Under the pieces are notes generated by a model. It was not told where the DNA came from, made no database searches, and worked only from the letters and a program-made list of their open reading frames with translations. The position numbers were made by a program, and so were the translations under genes. A stretch of DNA of 64,000 nucleotides from Mixophyes australis (Eukaryota > Chordata > Amphibia > Anura > Limnodynastidae), in contig JAVHZZ010000001.1 in NCBI GenBank assembly GCA_036250195.1, positions 391,728,783-391,792,782 of the forward strand, in the 5' to 3' direction. Within the stretch, counting starts at the first letter, position 1. Every line of letters begins with the position of its first letter. Positions 1 to 10,713 of this stretch are shown here, piece by piece.

Positions 1-1909
1 GACAACTTAAAAGTTTTAAGAAACGTAAAGAAGCTCAATATTACAGGCAATATTGGAAAATACGATGTTCTCAGAAAATATTCACCAACTTTAACATGTT
101 TTGTTTTCTTACATCATGGAATCAAAAAGGATTTATTTGGGAATTTTAGTCACTGATCAATGCAACATACTGTAATGTTAAGCAAAAGACATCTCTAAGA
201 CAAGATACCCATTGGTGTTGCACTTTTTTAATGGTAGTAAATACGAGAGTGAAAATGCAAATGAAATGCACATGTGTTTGAGAATCATTTGCTACTAACG
301 GTTTGATGTCATTGAGGGTCATCATAGGCTACCTGTGGTAAACGCATATGGATAGAATAAGATGTGTTTGGAAAAATGCAACGCACCAGAATGCTAATAA
401 AAATGTGTATTGTTAAGGAAACATTAGAAACAATGGGTTATATGGTAATTTAATTTCTTTGGACAACACTCTAGGGGAGATGCTGAAATATTCCTATATC
501 TGTACTTTTATTGGAGATTTTCAACAACTCTTTAACAAATTTGCTTTCAATGTTCTCAGATCTTCATGGTGAAGCTCTTATTTGGGAATCCAGTAATCAG
601 CTGTGAGACCTCTCACATGTGCATGTATTTTTAAATCAAAAGAAACACTTTAACTGTATACAGGTGGACGGTAATTGATTAATAATGTGACATTTGAAGA
701 TAAGCGATTGCTCCATTTTCTTACTTAGAATTTTTTTATTACTTGAATAACAGCTTTAGAGTGTTATTTTCTTTTTTCATTATCCATTACAGATTAATTG
801 TTGATCAGTGTTAAGCATTTCTAAATAAATCCATTTTCACCTCCTTAATTTAAGAAAATAAGATGTGAAAAAGCCAAAAGGGAGTAAAAACTTTTATAAA
901 CACCATACATGCTCTCTTGCAAACTGTTGATGGTAAACAAGGCTGTAATTACAAGTCTCAAAACGGCCGACACAAAAAGCATAGCTCTGTAAACATTACT
1001 GGATAATTCAACAGTTTCCAAAGTAGCCATTTGTGTCTAAAACAAATAGTTTATCCTCTTCAGAGGTTATTGAAATCCTCTGCATGTTTGCTGCTTTGGA
1101 CATGGAAATTAAATAAAAAATCCACTTATCTTTCCATGCTTTAAAGGGGTAATTTTAGTGGCACATTACATACATATTTAAGCTATGGTGTGTGAAGAAA
1201 ATCAAGACAGCCACAAAACAAGCACATAATTGTGTACACTCCTCTCCAAGCTGTCTACCTGAAAACACTCAACATTTCCAAAGCACATGCTGGCATCCAA
1301 GTTGATGCTGCTTTGTGTATACAGCATGGATGACGGGTTTCATTGGTGGGTGCAGCTGTGTGCGTGAGGTAGCATCTGCCTGCATGTGAGTGTGGTTTAG
1401 ACAGCGAGTACTTTGAGGGAAGAAGAAGAGCGATAAGATATTCTGCAGTGAGGTGGCATCCTGTTAAGGTGAGATATAGCCAAGCTGCCAGCTATGCTGA
1501 AGAAAGACATGTGTAACGGGCCCCACTGGTGTTGTTATTCACAACTTTCTGAATTGTGGCCCCGGCACTAGGAGCCAGAGGAAACAGACCAGGAACAACA
1601 AGGCTAAATAGAGCCTGCGGGAGGGGGGGAGAGTGAAAAACAGGGACCTGGGACAGGGGGGAGGAGGTCCCGGGATCTCGCTTACAATCTGGGGAGCAGG
1701 TCTGTGGCCTGCTGCTATGAGGTCCAAAGTACATAAAGAGAGAAACAATATGAGAGAAATGGAGCTCAGTCAGAGGGAAAGTGCCACATTACCACAGAAC
1801 ATAACAGTATGACTGAAAGACACAGCATCTTCGCGAGTGACCCAGAAACACCCTGCTAAGAGCAGAGAGACAGTATATCTAGAATACGCACATCTCTCAC
1901 ACAAGACAC
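1..1909. other. Unannotated intronic sequence
   Basis: No convincing gene or repeat is visible here. Short open frames on the minus strand at 845-1030 and 1492-1748 have no recognisable domain and no splice context. If ZNF827 is read correctly this is downstream intron sequence. Confidence 0.5.
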
Positions 1910-2726
1910 TGCAAAAATATTAATACATGCACTCAACATCTCCTGCATCGACTATTGTAATTCCCTCCTTACTGTTCCCAAAATCAGACTCAAACCCCTA
2001 CAATCTATTTTGCACGCAGCAGCTAGATTGATTTTCCTTGCAAACCGTTCTTCCTCTGCAGAGCCACTCTGTCAGTCTCTACTTTGGTTGCCCATTTTTC
2101 AACGAATCAAATATAAAATTCTTCTACTAACATACAAGGCCATCAACAAAATTGCACCAACATACATCGCCTCACTTGTCTCAAAATATCTCCCAACTGC
2201 ACAAGATCTGTGACTCTCTTCCACTCTCATCACATCCTCCCACTCCCAGATACTGGACTTTTTTCTGGCTGCACCCATTCTATGGAATTCTCTCCCTCAC
2301 ACAATAAGACTTTCCTCTTATCTTCAAACCTTCAAGTGTTCTCTGAAAACCCACCACTTCAGACAAGCTTATGATATTCCTCAACCACCCTCTTAAGCTA
2401 CCTAGGTTACCCTATTACCACCCTCTACACAGCTAACACAAGACAACCACCCTCTGACCAACAACTCTGTGTGACTGATCTCACAGCCCACTCATTACTC
2501 TTTACTTTTGCATTCTAGCTGGTCCAGTGTGCAATATAATGTAGCCCGTGTCCTTGTGTATAAAACTTCCATTGTCCCATAGATTGTAAGCTTGTGAGCA
2601 GGGCCCTCTCACCTCTCTGTATGTAGGTATTACCCAGTATTGTTTTATTAATGTTTGTTCAAAATTGTAAAGCGTTACGGAATTTGCTGGAGCTATATAA
2701 ATAAATTATGATGATGCTGATGATTG
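1910..2726 (+). mobile_element. L2-type LINE fragment, 3' end
   Basis: The open frame at 2010-2213, together with the sequence just before it, reads like the C-terminal part of an L2/CR1-group reverse transcriptase: a short D-Y-C-N-S-L-L stretch, then LHAAARLIF, then LLWLPIFQRIKYKILLLTYKA. This is the familiar 'AAARL...LHWLP...YKILLLTYKAL' block of that group. A typical 3' end follows, with GATTGTAAGCTTGTGAGCAG, a TTGTAAAGCG motif and a GCTATATAAATAAAT tail ending in ATGATG repeats. The frame has stops downstream, so the copy is dead and 5'-truncated. The same 3' tail recurs at 9265-9752. Confidence 0.8.
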
Positions 2727-4099
2727 TATACATTGAAGGTGCTGAGAGAACACTAGCAAGTAAGTGTCAGAGCCCAAACATGTGAAGTGTTACCCCAGCA
2801 GAAGAGTGACAGAAAGAGTGCCAGAGCCGAGTGACTGATGTTACCACCACAGAGGATGTGCACTGAGGCACCACTTTAAATGTCCTATAATCATAACCAT
2901 GTCATCCTTTAAGTACTGTGCGGGATGAGTAAGGAGAATAATATTCTGCAAGAGAAAGCGGTCAACCATCTAAGGACTGTGCAGGAGATGTAGTTCCTTT
3001 ATTATCTGCAACCCAAGTATGGTGCTGGAGAAGAAGGTGTGTAAAATAAAAAGTTTATATTTCGCAATATGAAGATGATTTGGCATCCAACTTACTGCAA
3101 CAAATATTGCACAGCCCCACCACACACCAACACATGTGTTCACACTTTACAGACAATGCATGTGCGGGATCCTCTGCTAACTTATGCCCACACCCAAGAG
3201 CTAGCCAGGGCAGAGAAGAAAGCATGGGTAAAGAGATGCATCCCCCCCATCCCCCCCCCCCCCCCCAAGACCACAACACAGTAACAGGGGTTTACACATG
3301 GACTAATGTTCAGTGTACTGGTATTATTAAACTAATCTCAAGTCATTGCCAAACTGTCCTTAAATTGAAGTCTGACAGAGGACAAGTATGGAAACATTCA
3401 GGTAAGCCTCCTGAGGGCCCTTACCCACTGGCATTTAAAAGCTGCACCTGACTTTTATTCTTAACGCAAGTGTAAAACATACCACCACATGTGAAAATGA
3501 AACCTGTTCTATACAGCGTGTCCATGCCTATTTGAGTTCATACTTGAGTCTCTTGAAAATGTTCATTCATCTCTATGGGATCACATTATGTACCTACTTA
3601 GTTTGGGTTAAAAAGAGTGGTTACATCAGTGCTGTGCTACATTTTTCAGCATGTAAAAAAGCCCATTCATTTCAATGGCCCATTCATCCAATGGGGTTGT
3701 GCATGTAAATCTGTAAACTGTTAAACTCCACTGAAATGATTGGGCCACTAAAATGAATTTCTATTGATGTGTAATCAAAGCAGGGAGATCCTGGGACTTC
3801 TCTCAAAGCCAGCCAATCACATCAAAACCAGAGTGGAAAACCCCTTGTGAAAGTTGGAGTGACTAATGTCACTACCAGTCAATCATTTTCCAGTCATTCG
3901 GCGGTGGGGCTTTTAGTGAGCAGTTTACAGCATCTCTTACAGTTTTTTTAATTTTTATTTCCCCTGCATTAGAATTTAAGAAAATTTCCATTAGATTACA
4001 ATTTCCAGTGGATTACAATTGAAGACTTCCTATAAATTACAATAACACTTCCCTTGAATTTCCCATGGATTAAAAACACAGATGAAGATCCTGTGTATT
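2727..4099. other. Unannotated sequence with poly-C tract
   Basis: A poly-C run occupies about 3242-3266. Around 3660-3770 several CATTCATTTCAATGG-type words occur that reappear inverted near 4715-4735, which could mark the ends of an old DNA element. Around 3960-4075 there are imprecise repeats of a roughly 25-bp unit rich in ATTACAAT. Nothing protein-coding is recognised; the overlapping open frames near 3055-3451 span the poly-C run and have no known domain. Confidence 0.4.
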
Positions 4100-4114
4100 A
4101 AAAAAAGAAGACGA

Positions 4115-4354
4115 GCACCCTGATTGGGTGTTTAAGTTGGGTCTTTCAAGACCTAGACCAGGTCTGGTGAGTTAGTTTAAAGTTCCACAGTAGACTGAAT
4201 ACTATATATTGTACACTGTCTGTAACTTGCAAATGCTGTATTGGTGTGTTCGAACTCCACCCCCCCCCCCCCCCCTTCCCCCTCCCTCTTTTTTTTTCTG
4301 TACAACCCATTTACTTAAAAAATCTCAATAAAAACGATTGATGATAAAAAAAAA
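4115..4354 (+). mobile_element. 5'-truncated L1-like 3' tail with TSD
   Basis: A 240-bp retroinsertion. It is flanked by a perfect duplication AAAAAAAGAAGACGA (4100-4114 and 4355-4369). It contains a pyrimidine-rich 3' UTR with a poly-C run (about 4259-4276), a CAATAAAAA signal and a poly-A end that merges with the duplication. The tail resembles the L1 3' ends at about 13240 and 61870. Only the untranslated end is present. Confidence 0.75.
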
Positions 4355-4369
4355 AAAAAAAGAAGACGA

Positions 4370-5825
4370 TCTTTAATAAAGTGGCGAACAAGGGTATTTG
4401 GGGGAGTTATTTACATAAAAGTTCATTTAACAATTGTGTGTGTGTTTTATTTAAATATTTTGAATTATTTTAGTCACAAGGTAAAGTAGTCTCTAGGAGG
4501 GGAACATCCCTCCCCCATAGAGACACTACCCCTGCATTTACCAACCTGGGATTGTCTTCCATTATGACAAGTGTATCCCACACTAGTTGTCTGTTTTAGT
4601 TGTAACAAGTCTAGGCTGTTAAGCACTGGAAGATACTGTTCTATATTATTTATTGAGCTTTCACATTAATTTCAATAGCTTCTTCATTTCAATGAATTTT
4701 CTACATTTAGGAAATGCCCACTGAAATGAATGGGCTATTGATAGCTCCATACCACTTACGTTTTTGGTGCATTTGCAGATGCAAACAAAACACATTAAGT
4801 GGGAAACACATGGGTAAACAGAGCATTTAATTAAGAAGGCGAAGTAACTAACTTTAAAATGAAAACATATAGAGGACTATGCTTGCAAATGAACAGCCCC
4901 TGCTACTATAAAGCCAAGGAAACATACTCATTAATATACTAAACTCAGGTTGTGTTTAGAATTAAATATAACATCCTCCAATGTTTCAGTAACAGTAAAA
5001 CAAATATAAACAGACCTTTCAATGTGTACAGTTGCAATCAAATTTAATACATTTCCTAAGGGAATGTTGCTACTACTCCCAATATGACATGATCAAGGAA
5101 TACGGCAGTAATATAATTTTTGTTAACTACTTTCCTGCAAATTATACAAATAATATATAATACTAGATCCAACAAAATATGACCTTTTATTTTTAGTTAC
5201 ATTTATAAGCATAGCTACATGATATAATGAAGGAATCATTCAAACAGCATCCCATAAAATTCATTACTTATTGCTTAGTTGTAAGGAGAACATTCAAAAA
5301 ACTACTTTTATGCAAAATGATCTATATTACTAGTAGAATCCCAAAAATCAGATTGCACAGAAAAGCCACTTGTCTAAAAACATTAATATTTAGTTGGCCA
5401 AGTAGATTGTCAGGCTTAATTGGCTATAAATTACAGCATGTATAGGCTCAGAAAGCCATCGTCCAGCTGAAGTTTCTGGCTTGAAAAATCAGGTTGTATG
5501 ATGAATGCATGTGTCTGTGGATGTATCAATCACCTGACCATACTTATTGGCCACACTTGAGATAAACCGACAGATTTGTTTGTGTGTAGGCACTGTAAGA
5601 ATAAAGTAAAAAAAATTACTTTACCTAAAAACACAGGCATTTTAGTATTGTTTAGGCCCAGCCATTTGCAATTGGGCAAAAAACCCACTGATGAAGTGCA
5701 TCTACTAATACCAAAGTAGTTTTAAAATACTGAGATTGTAAGTCAAACAAAATGGTTGCAATCTGCACATTTCTTCCAAATCACATAAAAGTAAAAAAAA
5801 CAAAACAAGGAAGTCATACTTGTAC
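4370..5825 (-). other. Intron downstream of the ZNF827 exon
   Basis: Sequence between the L1 tail and the donor side of the ZNF827 exon. A small inverted repeat (GTCTCTAGGAGGGG ... CCCTCCCCCATAGAGAC) lies at about 4488-4528. No further exon was seen on the minus strand in this interval. Confidence 0.5.
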
Positions 5826-6821
5826 CTTGACTTCCAGATTTAGAAGATCTTCCTTTTGGTGAAGGGAGTAATAAAAGTTCCAAGGATTGCACTGAAGTTC
5901 CCTTTTCTCGTTTGTCTTCAGGCAGTGGCAGTGGGTCTTCTGAAATGAGGGGCTTTTTTTTCTCCGCTAGCATACTACCAGCAGCACGTGCAGCTACTTC
6001 CTTAAGTAGTGCTGCAGAAGAAGTCATAGACGCCAGGGAAAGGAATGGGCCAGCTGGAGAATGACGCTCTTGCCCTGATGTCATGCCTCGCTCGCTGACT
6101 TTCTTGGACAAAGCCGCTAAAGTGGAACTAGCTGATTGGGAACTGAATGGTGAAGTAAAGGACTCAAACCTCAGGGTTTCTTCAGTCCTCAACTGGGATT
6201 GGTCTTGAAGGACAGCGTTAGCAGCAGCTTTTAGTTTAAGGATTGCGGAATCTGGTGATAGGCCACATGTGTTATTTGTGTTTTGTAGCCATTTATCCTG
6301 GCTCCAAATAAACCGGTTTATTGGTATGCCCCCATAATGATCACTGTGATCCTGTTTTTCAGCTAGTTTTCTGGCAAGAACACTTAGTTGCTTTGCATGG
6401 TGAGATGAAGGAGAAAACTGTAGACTTTGCGATTCTTCCCTGCCATTTGTAGAGACTTCTGATCCTAGTTGGACTGAGCCAGCCTCCAGCAGCCGTCGAA
6501 GATTACTGCTCAATGGCTTGTTTGCACCACTTTGATCATCCTCATCCATTGAGGAAGCTGAAGTTGACAATTGTGTCTTACACTGAGCAGTATCTTTAAA
6601 AAGCTCATTTTCCAAAATCCCCAGATCAGTGTTCAAACTTGGAGTAGCACTTCCTAAAGAGGTATCCGGAGATGTTGGCGACTCTTGTCCCTGGTCAGTA
6701 GGAGACAATTTAAAGCGATCTTGTACATCACCATAAGAGTCTTCGGATGGCGTATCTGAATTTGTCCCAAACCAGTTTTCTTCCTCACTGGCCACTCCTA
6801 TTTCTTCCCGTCTAGTACCAT
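5826..6821 (-). CDS. ZNF827: ZNF827 internal coding exon (zinc finger protein 827)
   Basis: The minus strand is open here for about 332 codons. The peptide matches the N-terminal, low-complexity part of vertebrate ZNF827 as I recall it: DTPSEDSYGDVQ, SPDTSLGSATPS, LSSNLRRLLEAGS, QLSVLARKLAEKQ, ILKLKAAANAVLQD, SQSASSTLAALSKKVSER, SSAALLKEVAARAAGS and LELLLLPSPKGR in that order. On the minus strand a pyrimidine-rich tract ending TTATAG precedes the exon at 6821, and CAAG is followed by GTACAAGT at 5826/5825. Both junctions fall after the first codon base, so the exon is symmetric (996 bp). A GTG at 6795 is not a start; the frame continues to the acceptor. The zinc fingers and the N-terminal NuRD-recruiting region of this nuclear repressor would be on other exons and are not in the window. 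Against my memory of the human protein, the long proline run before LELLLLP is missing. Confidence 0.88.
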
Positions 6822-6929
6822 CTATAAGGAAAGCAACAATAGCTGTGTTACAAAATCTTTGGGTTCTCTTAAGATGTCCAAGATTATGATGCTATGAAGT
6901 GGAATACAGTACATGAAATGGAGTTTGTG

Positions 6930-6967
<38 letters not shown>

Positions 6968-8217
6968 TTGAATATGAAGTGAAATCATTTATAATTTTGC
7001 AGCTGAAACTAATCATTTTAACAGAAATGTTTACTTTTTAAAAGTCTAAATGTAGTTATTCTTATACAGCAATTTTGTTCCTTAGCATTAACCTACAAAC
7101 ACACCTGTTTAACCAGAGACTGCAAATTATCATAGTAGTCAATGATTTTCTCAGTGAGATTTCTATCAATGCTCAAACCCACATCAGAGATTATATGGAA
7201 TATGTTGCAGTTGTGTAAAATAAAATACAATACAAAGAGCAAAAGCAAAAAAGTACAACTCCTACAAATCACCTTCCTCCTCTCATTCAAAATGCATAAG
7301 AAACTGTGCCTATTGCTATAAACTGAAGCAGACACTATGCAATGCCTGCAATAAACAATCGATAGATAGAACAGCAACAAAAACTTTCTGAATGAGGATG
7401 TCTTGTATATAAAGTTGAATGTATGGATCTTGCTTCGTATATAAGTATGCTATAATGAAAGGACATGTAAAAGTAAATGTATAGAAAGTGCTTATTGATG
7501 CTCTTAAGACTAGGTACATACATGTGTGTGCCATGCGCTTTTTAAACACTTTGAAAGTTAAAGCACAAAGTGCAGTACATTCCTGCACATGTGCATTAAG
7601 TTGCATTTACAGTTGTGTACCTCTTGCATTGTTTAAACATGTGACAAAACAGAAAGCCAAATACTTGTAGAAACACACATATAAATATGTATCTTAACTG
7701 CATCCCATTGCATTTACATTTACAATCCCATTGAGATGAATTTACATTTTCAACTGCGTGTATGCAAGATGAAGCTTTGATGTACAGACTTCATTTATTG
7801 AATTTAAATAAATGCAGTCGCGCGACCTCTCTTAGCTAGAGGCAGATATGAGGAACGCTCCTCTGTATGTAACAAAGTCTATAAATCAATCTTATTTTTA
7901 AATACAAGAAGACAGCCACAAAGTTCACATTTAAGTCTAAAATGTATGACCTTTGTTAATGACACTTTTCTCAAAAAGTTTGGCATATATCATTTTCCAT
8001 GAATCAGAATACCTCAATCTCAAGCACATTACATGTCGAAAATGGCATCTTCCAGAAAGTGTCATGTAACATTCCTGAAGCCACCAAAAGCAAGTTATTA
8101 TGTATAATTATGTATTAATGTAATACGTAGCACTCATTTTATTAATTTTTAATGCATTAACATAGCATGTTCAACATTAGAGTATGACACATTTTATTTT
8201 ATAGTAGTAAACTATAT
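6822..8217 (-). other. Intron upstream of the ZNF827 exon, near part
   Basis: Acceptor-side intron. It contains a perfect TA microsatellite at 6931-6966. The minus-strand open frames between 7093 and 7606 overlap each other, lack domains and are AT-driven. No other feature is supported. Confidence 0.5.
6931..6966. repeat. (TA)n microsatellite
   Basis: Eighteen uninterrupted TA units close to the ZNF827 acceptor, about 110 bp into the intron. Confidence 0.95.
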
Positions 8218-8218
8218 C

Positions 8219-8292
8219 ATCTGAGCACCCTGAGGAAACCCAAGCAAACACGGGGAGAACATACAAACCGCACACAGACAGAGACAGAGTCA
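8219..8292 (-). mobile_element. V-SINE core fragment
   Basis: The words GAGGAAACCCAAGCAAACAC and GGGGAGAACATACAAAC are the conserved V-SINE central domain in reverse orientation, as in the fuller copies at 22481, 22785, 37371, 45355 and 53408. Head and tail are missing. Confidence 0.65.
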
Positions 8293-8431
8293 GTTCTAAA
8301 GAACAACGCGGGCCGCGCAGTATTACCATTACTACATCACAAATCTGTGTTAAACTACCATAGTAACGATAATACTGCATGCCCTGCATTGTTCTAAAGA
8401 GCAGCGCGGGTAAATGAATCTGCCCCATGGT
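8293..8431. mobile_element. MITE end, Harbinger-like
   Basis: The segment ends in AATGAATCTGCCCCATGG, which resembles the AATTGAATTTGCCCCATGG end of the element at 40815-40980. A direct repeat GTTCTAAAGA(A/G)CA(A/G)CGCGGG occurs at 8296 and 8392. The left terminus was not identified. Confidence 0.35.
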
Positions 8432-8617
8432 ATGAACCATGTAAGCAGTAATTCAAAAGTGTCAAAAATTAAAAGATTATCAGCACCTCAAACACTGATA
8501 TTGTCATGTTAAGGCTCCTATATAAAATTGTCTCTTTAAACTATAACTATGTAGATTAATACAAATACAATTAAAAGGTTAGCCAGTGTCTACTCTAACT
8601 TGCTGAACTAGAATTCC

Positions 8618-9247
8618 TGTGTCACACATCGGGGTCTTAGCCGCACTTACCACATCCACCGCCGTCATATCATGGCTACCTGGGTCCCTCCTGGTCGTAT
8701 CCAGCATTCCTGTCCATCTCACCTTCATTTGTAAACGAAAACATACTGTTTGTTCTGACGCATGGGCGTGGCCATCTTCGATGCAGTCAGGTGATCATTC
8801 CAGACCAACCAGATTCAGCAGCTGTGATAACATGAACTATGCAGCCAATAGTTGTTTGGTTCACCCTATTTAAACCTGCTGCTGAGATCTGTTCATTACC
8901 AGAACACCACACTTCTCTCCTTGGAATAGCTCTTGGCTCCAGTTGTTCCTAATTACTCTGCAGTTTCAAAGTGCATATCTTCCTTCAAATATCCTGCGTT
9001 ACCATTACTGCATTCATCATTCTGCAAGTAGTCTGCACTTCCAAACTGCTCATCTTCCTGCAATATTTTGCATTCATCAAGAGTGCTTACCTCAGTAAGA
9101 ACTTTGCACTATCCAGTGTTTATTCTGCAGTACTTGTGGCTGTACTGGTTTTGCTGCTGGTTCTGAGTCTCTAGGGCTTATTTCCAGTTCCATGTATCTG
9201 TGTGTGGGTTCCAGGTCTGTGACTGTTGCACAGTCCTGAGTTTGACA
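8618..9247 (+). mobile_element. Solo LTR (LTR retrotransposon relic)
   Basis: The 630-bp block starts TGTGTCACAC and ends TTTGACA, so it has TG...CA ends with a short inverted match (TGTGTCA/TGACA). It is flanked by TTCC on both sides (8614-8617 and 9248-9251), as expected for a 4-5-bp target duplication. A CCAAT word at 8845-8849 lies 18 bp before TATTTAAA (8867-8874), giving a promoter-like U3 in plus orientation. There is no second LTR and no internal domain nearby, so it is best read as a solo LTR. The superfamily is not determined; Gypsy is a guess from TSD length. Confidence 0.6.
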
Positions 9248-9264
9248 TTCCGTGTCACAGTTCT

Positions 9265-9752
9265 GGAACGTCTCTTCTACTTTCATCACTTCCTCCTATT
9301 ATTGCTTACTTTTTTCGGACTGCACCCACTATTTGGAATTCACTCCCTCGAACCACTAACTTTTTTCTAGTCTTCAAGCGTTCACTGAAAACCCACCTCT
9401 TCAGACAAGCTTATAGTATTCCTCTACCATCTTAATCTCCCTAGGTTACCCTATTACCACCATATACACAGCTAACACAAGACAACAACAGTTCTGACCA
9501 ACATAGTTGTGTGACTGAGCATACAGCCCACTAAATACTTTGTAACCTTTGCATTCTAGCTGTACAAATATTCAATATGATGTAGCACTTAACCCTGTGT
9601 ATCAAACCATTGTCCCATAGATTGTAAGCTTGCGAGCAGGGCCTTCTTACCTCTAAGTATGTATGTATTACCAAGTATTGTTTTATTAATGTTTGTTCCC
9701 AATTGTAAAGTGCTACATAATCTGCTGGCGCTATATAAATAATTATTGATGA
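9265..9752 (+). mobile_element. L2-type LINE 3' fragment
   Basis: It parallels 2215-2726: CTTTCATCACTTCCTCC, a CTGCACCCACTATTTGGAATTC block, CACTGAAAACCCACCTCTTCAG, ATAGATTGTAAGCTTGCGAG, TTGTAAAGTGCTACATAATC and GGCGCTATATAAATAATTAT followed by GATGATGATG. It holds only the extreme C-terminus and 3' UTR and is noncoding. Confidence 0.75.
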
Positions 9753-9773
9753 TGATGATTCTTGAAAGTGTGT

Positions 9774-10120
9774 TTAATCTAATCCTATGCCTTTTATCTG
9801 CCCTGACCAAACCCGAAACATAATGATGAATTTTATGAGACCATGAATAACGAGATGATTTCTAATTATACAGGTGAGTGGTTCAATGGTCATTGCAAAC
9901 AAGAGATGTGAAAGGGGGCATCCCTGTTGAGTTCCTCTATCCAGAAAAAGGCAGAAGATTGGTAACCATTTATACAAACCTGAGCTGTAGGGCTTACTAC
10001 AACAGCTTAATCCAGTCTATAATAACTGGGCCCACACCTTATCTTTTAAGGGCCACCCAAAGAAATGGCCAGAATCAAACTTACAGAATTGAGGACTTTA
10101 GCGGTATCAAGGGATACCAC
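9774..10120 (-). pseudogene. Old L1-like ORF2, RT domain part (left piece)
   Basis: The minus strand encodes a broken L1/Tx1-clade reverse transcriptase. Readable blocks are SLDTAKVLNSV (normally SLDAEKAFDRV), then SPTAQVCINGY, then GTQQGCPLSHLLFAMTIEPL, in the right order but across frameshifts and stops. It is the continuation of the pieces at 13456-13838 and 14157-14420; the break at 10121/13455 is caused by an inserted DNA element. Function is lost. Confidence 0.75.
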
Positions 10121-10713
10121 GGGGGGAATTCAATTGTCAGCAAGTTGGGGGGGGGGGTTTTAAGCGTCATTTTAATGCTGTTTTTTATAATTTTCGAGCG
10201 GGTTAACTTTACCCGCAATTTAATTCCATTTTTAACGCTACTTTTTTGTTTTCATGAAACGGTCCTCAGCCGCGTTAAAAGATATTCAATTGTTTTTTAA
10301 CGCAGCGTGTAAAACAGGAAAATATGCTGTTTTATCTCGCACCTTCTTGGGGTGTGTTAAAAATAAAAAAAACCTCTGAAAAGTATTTGAAATCATGTAA
10401 AAATGTGGAAAAAAAAGTTAAACTTATGTTTATCACTAATGCCTATTGCCTATGGGTAAGTTGATTTTCTTGTGAGAAAATAATGGGAAAAAAAATAAAA
10501 AATCACCAATTATATTTATGTATGTTTTTGGTACAAATATGAATGTAGTAATGTGTTTTGACATGTATAGATGATTGTATGGTAAAAAATTGTTCAATTA
10601 AAAAATATGCTAAAGAAAGTACTGTAATGTAGATATTATCAATGTGTTATGTAATCGAATGTATGCAAAACTTTTTTTGTGTTATACATGACCACGTTAA
10701 AACTCCCCTTCAC

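Noticed and set aside
3055..3451. Proline-rich frames across 3240-3270
   Set aside because: Driven by a poly-C run; both strands are open and no domain is present.
5743..5825. Extension of the ZNF827 frame to a stop at 5743
   Set aside because: The frame reads past a good donor (CAAG/GTACAAGT) into AT-rich intron sequence with no similarity to the protein.
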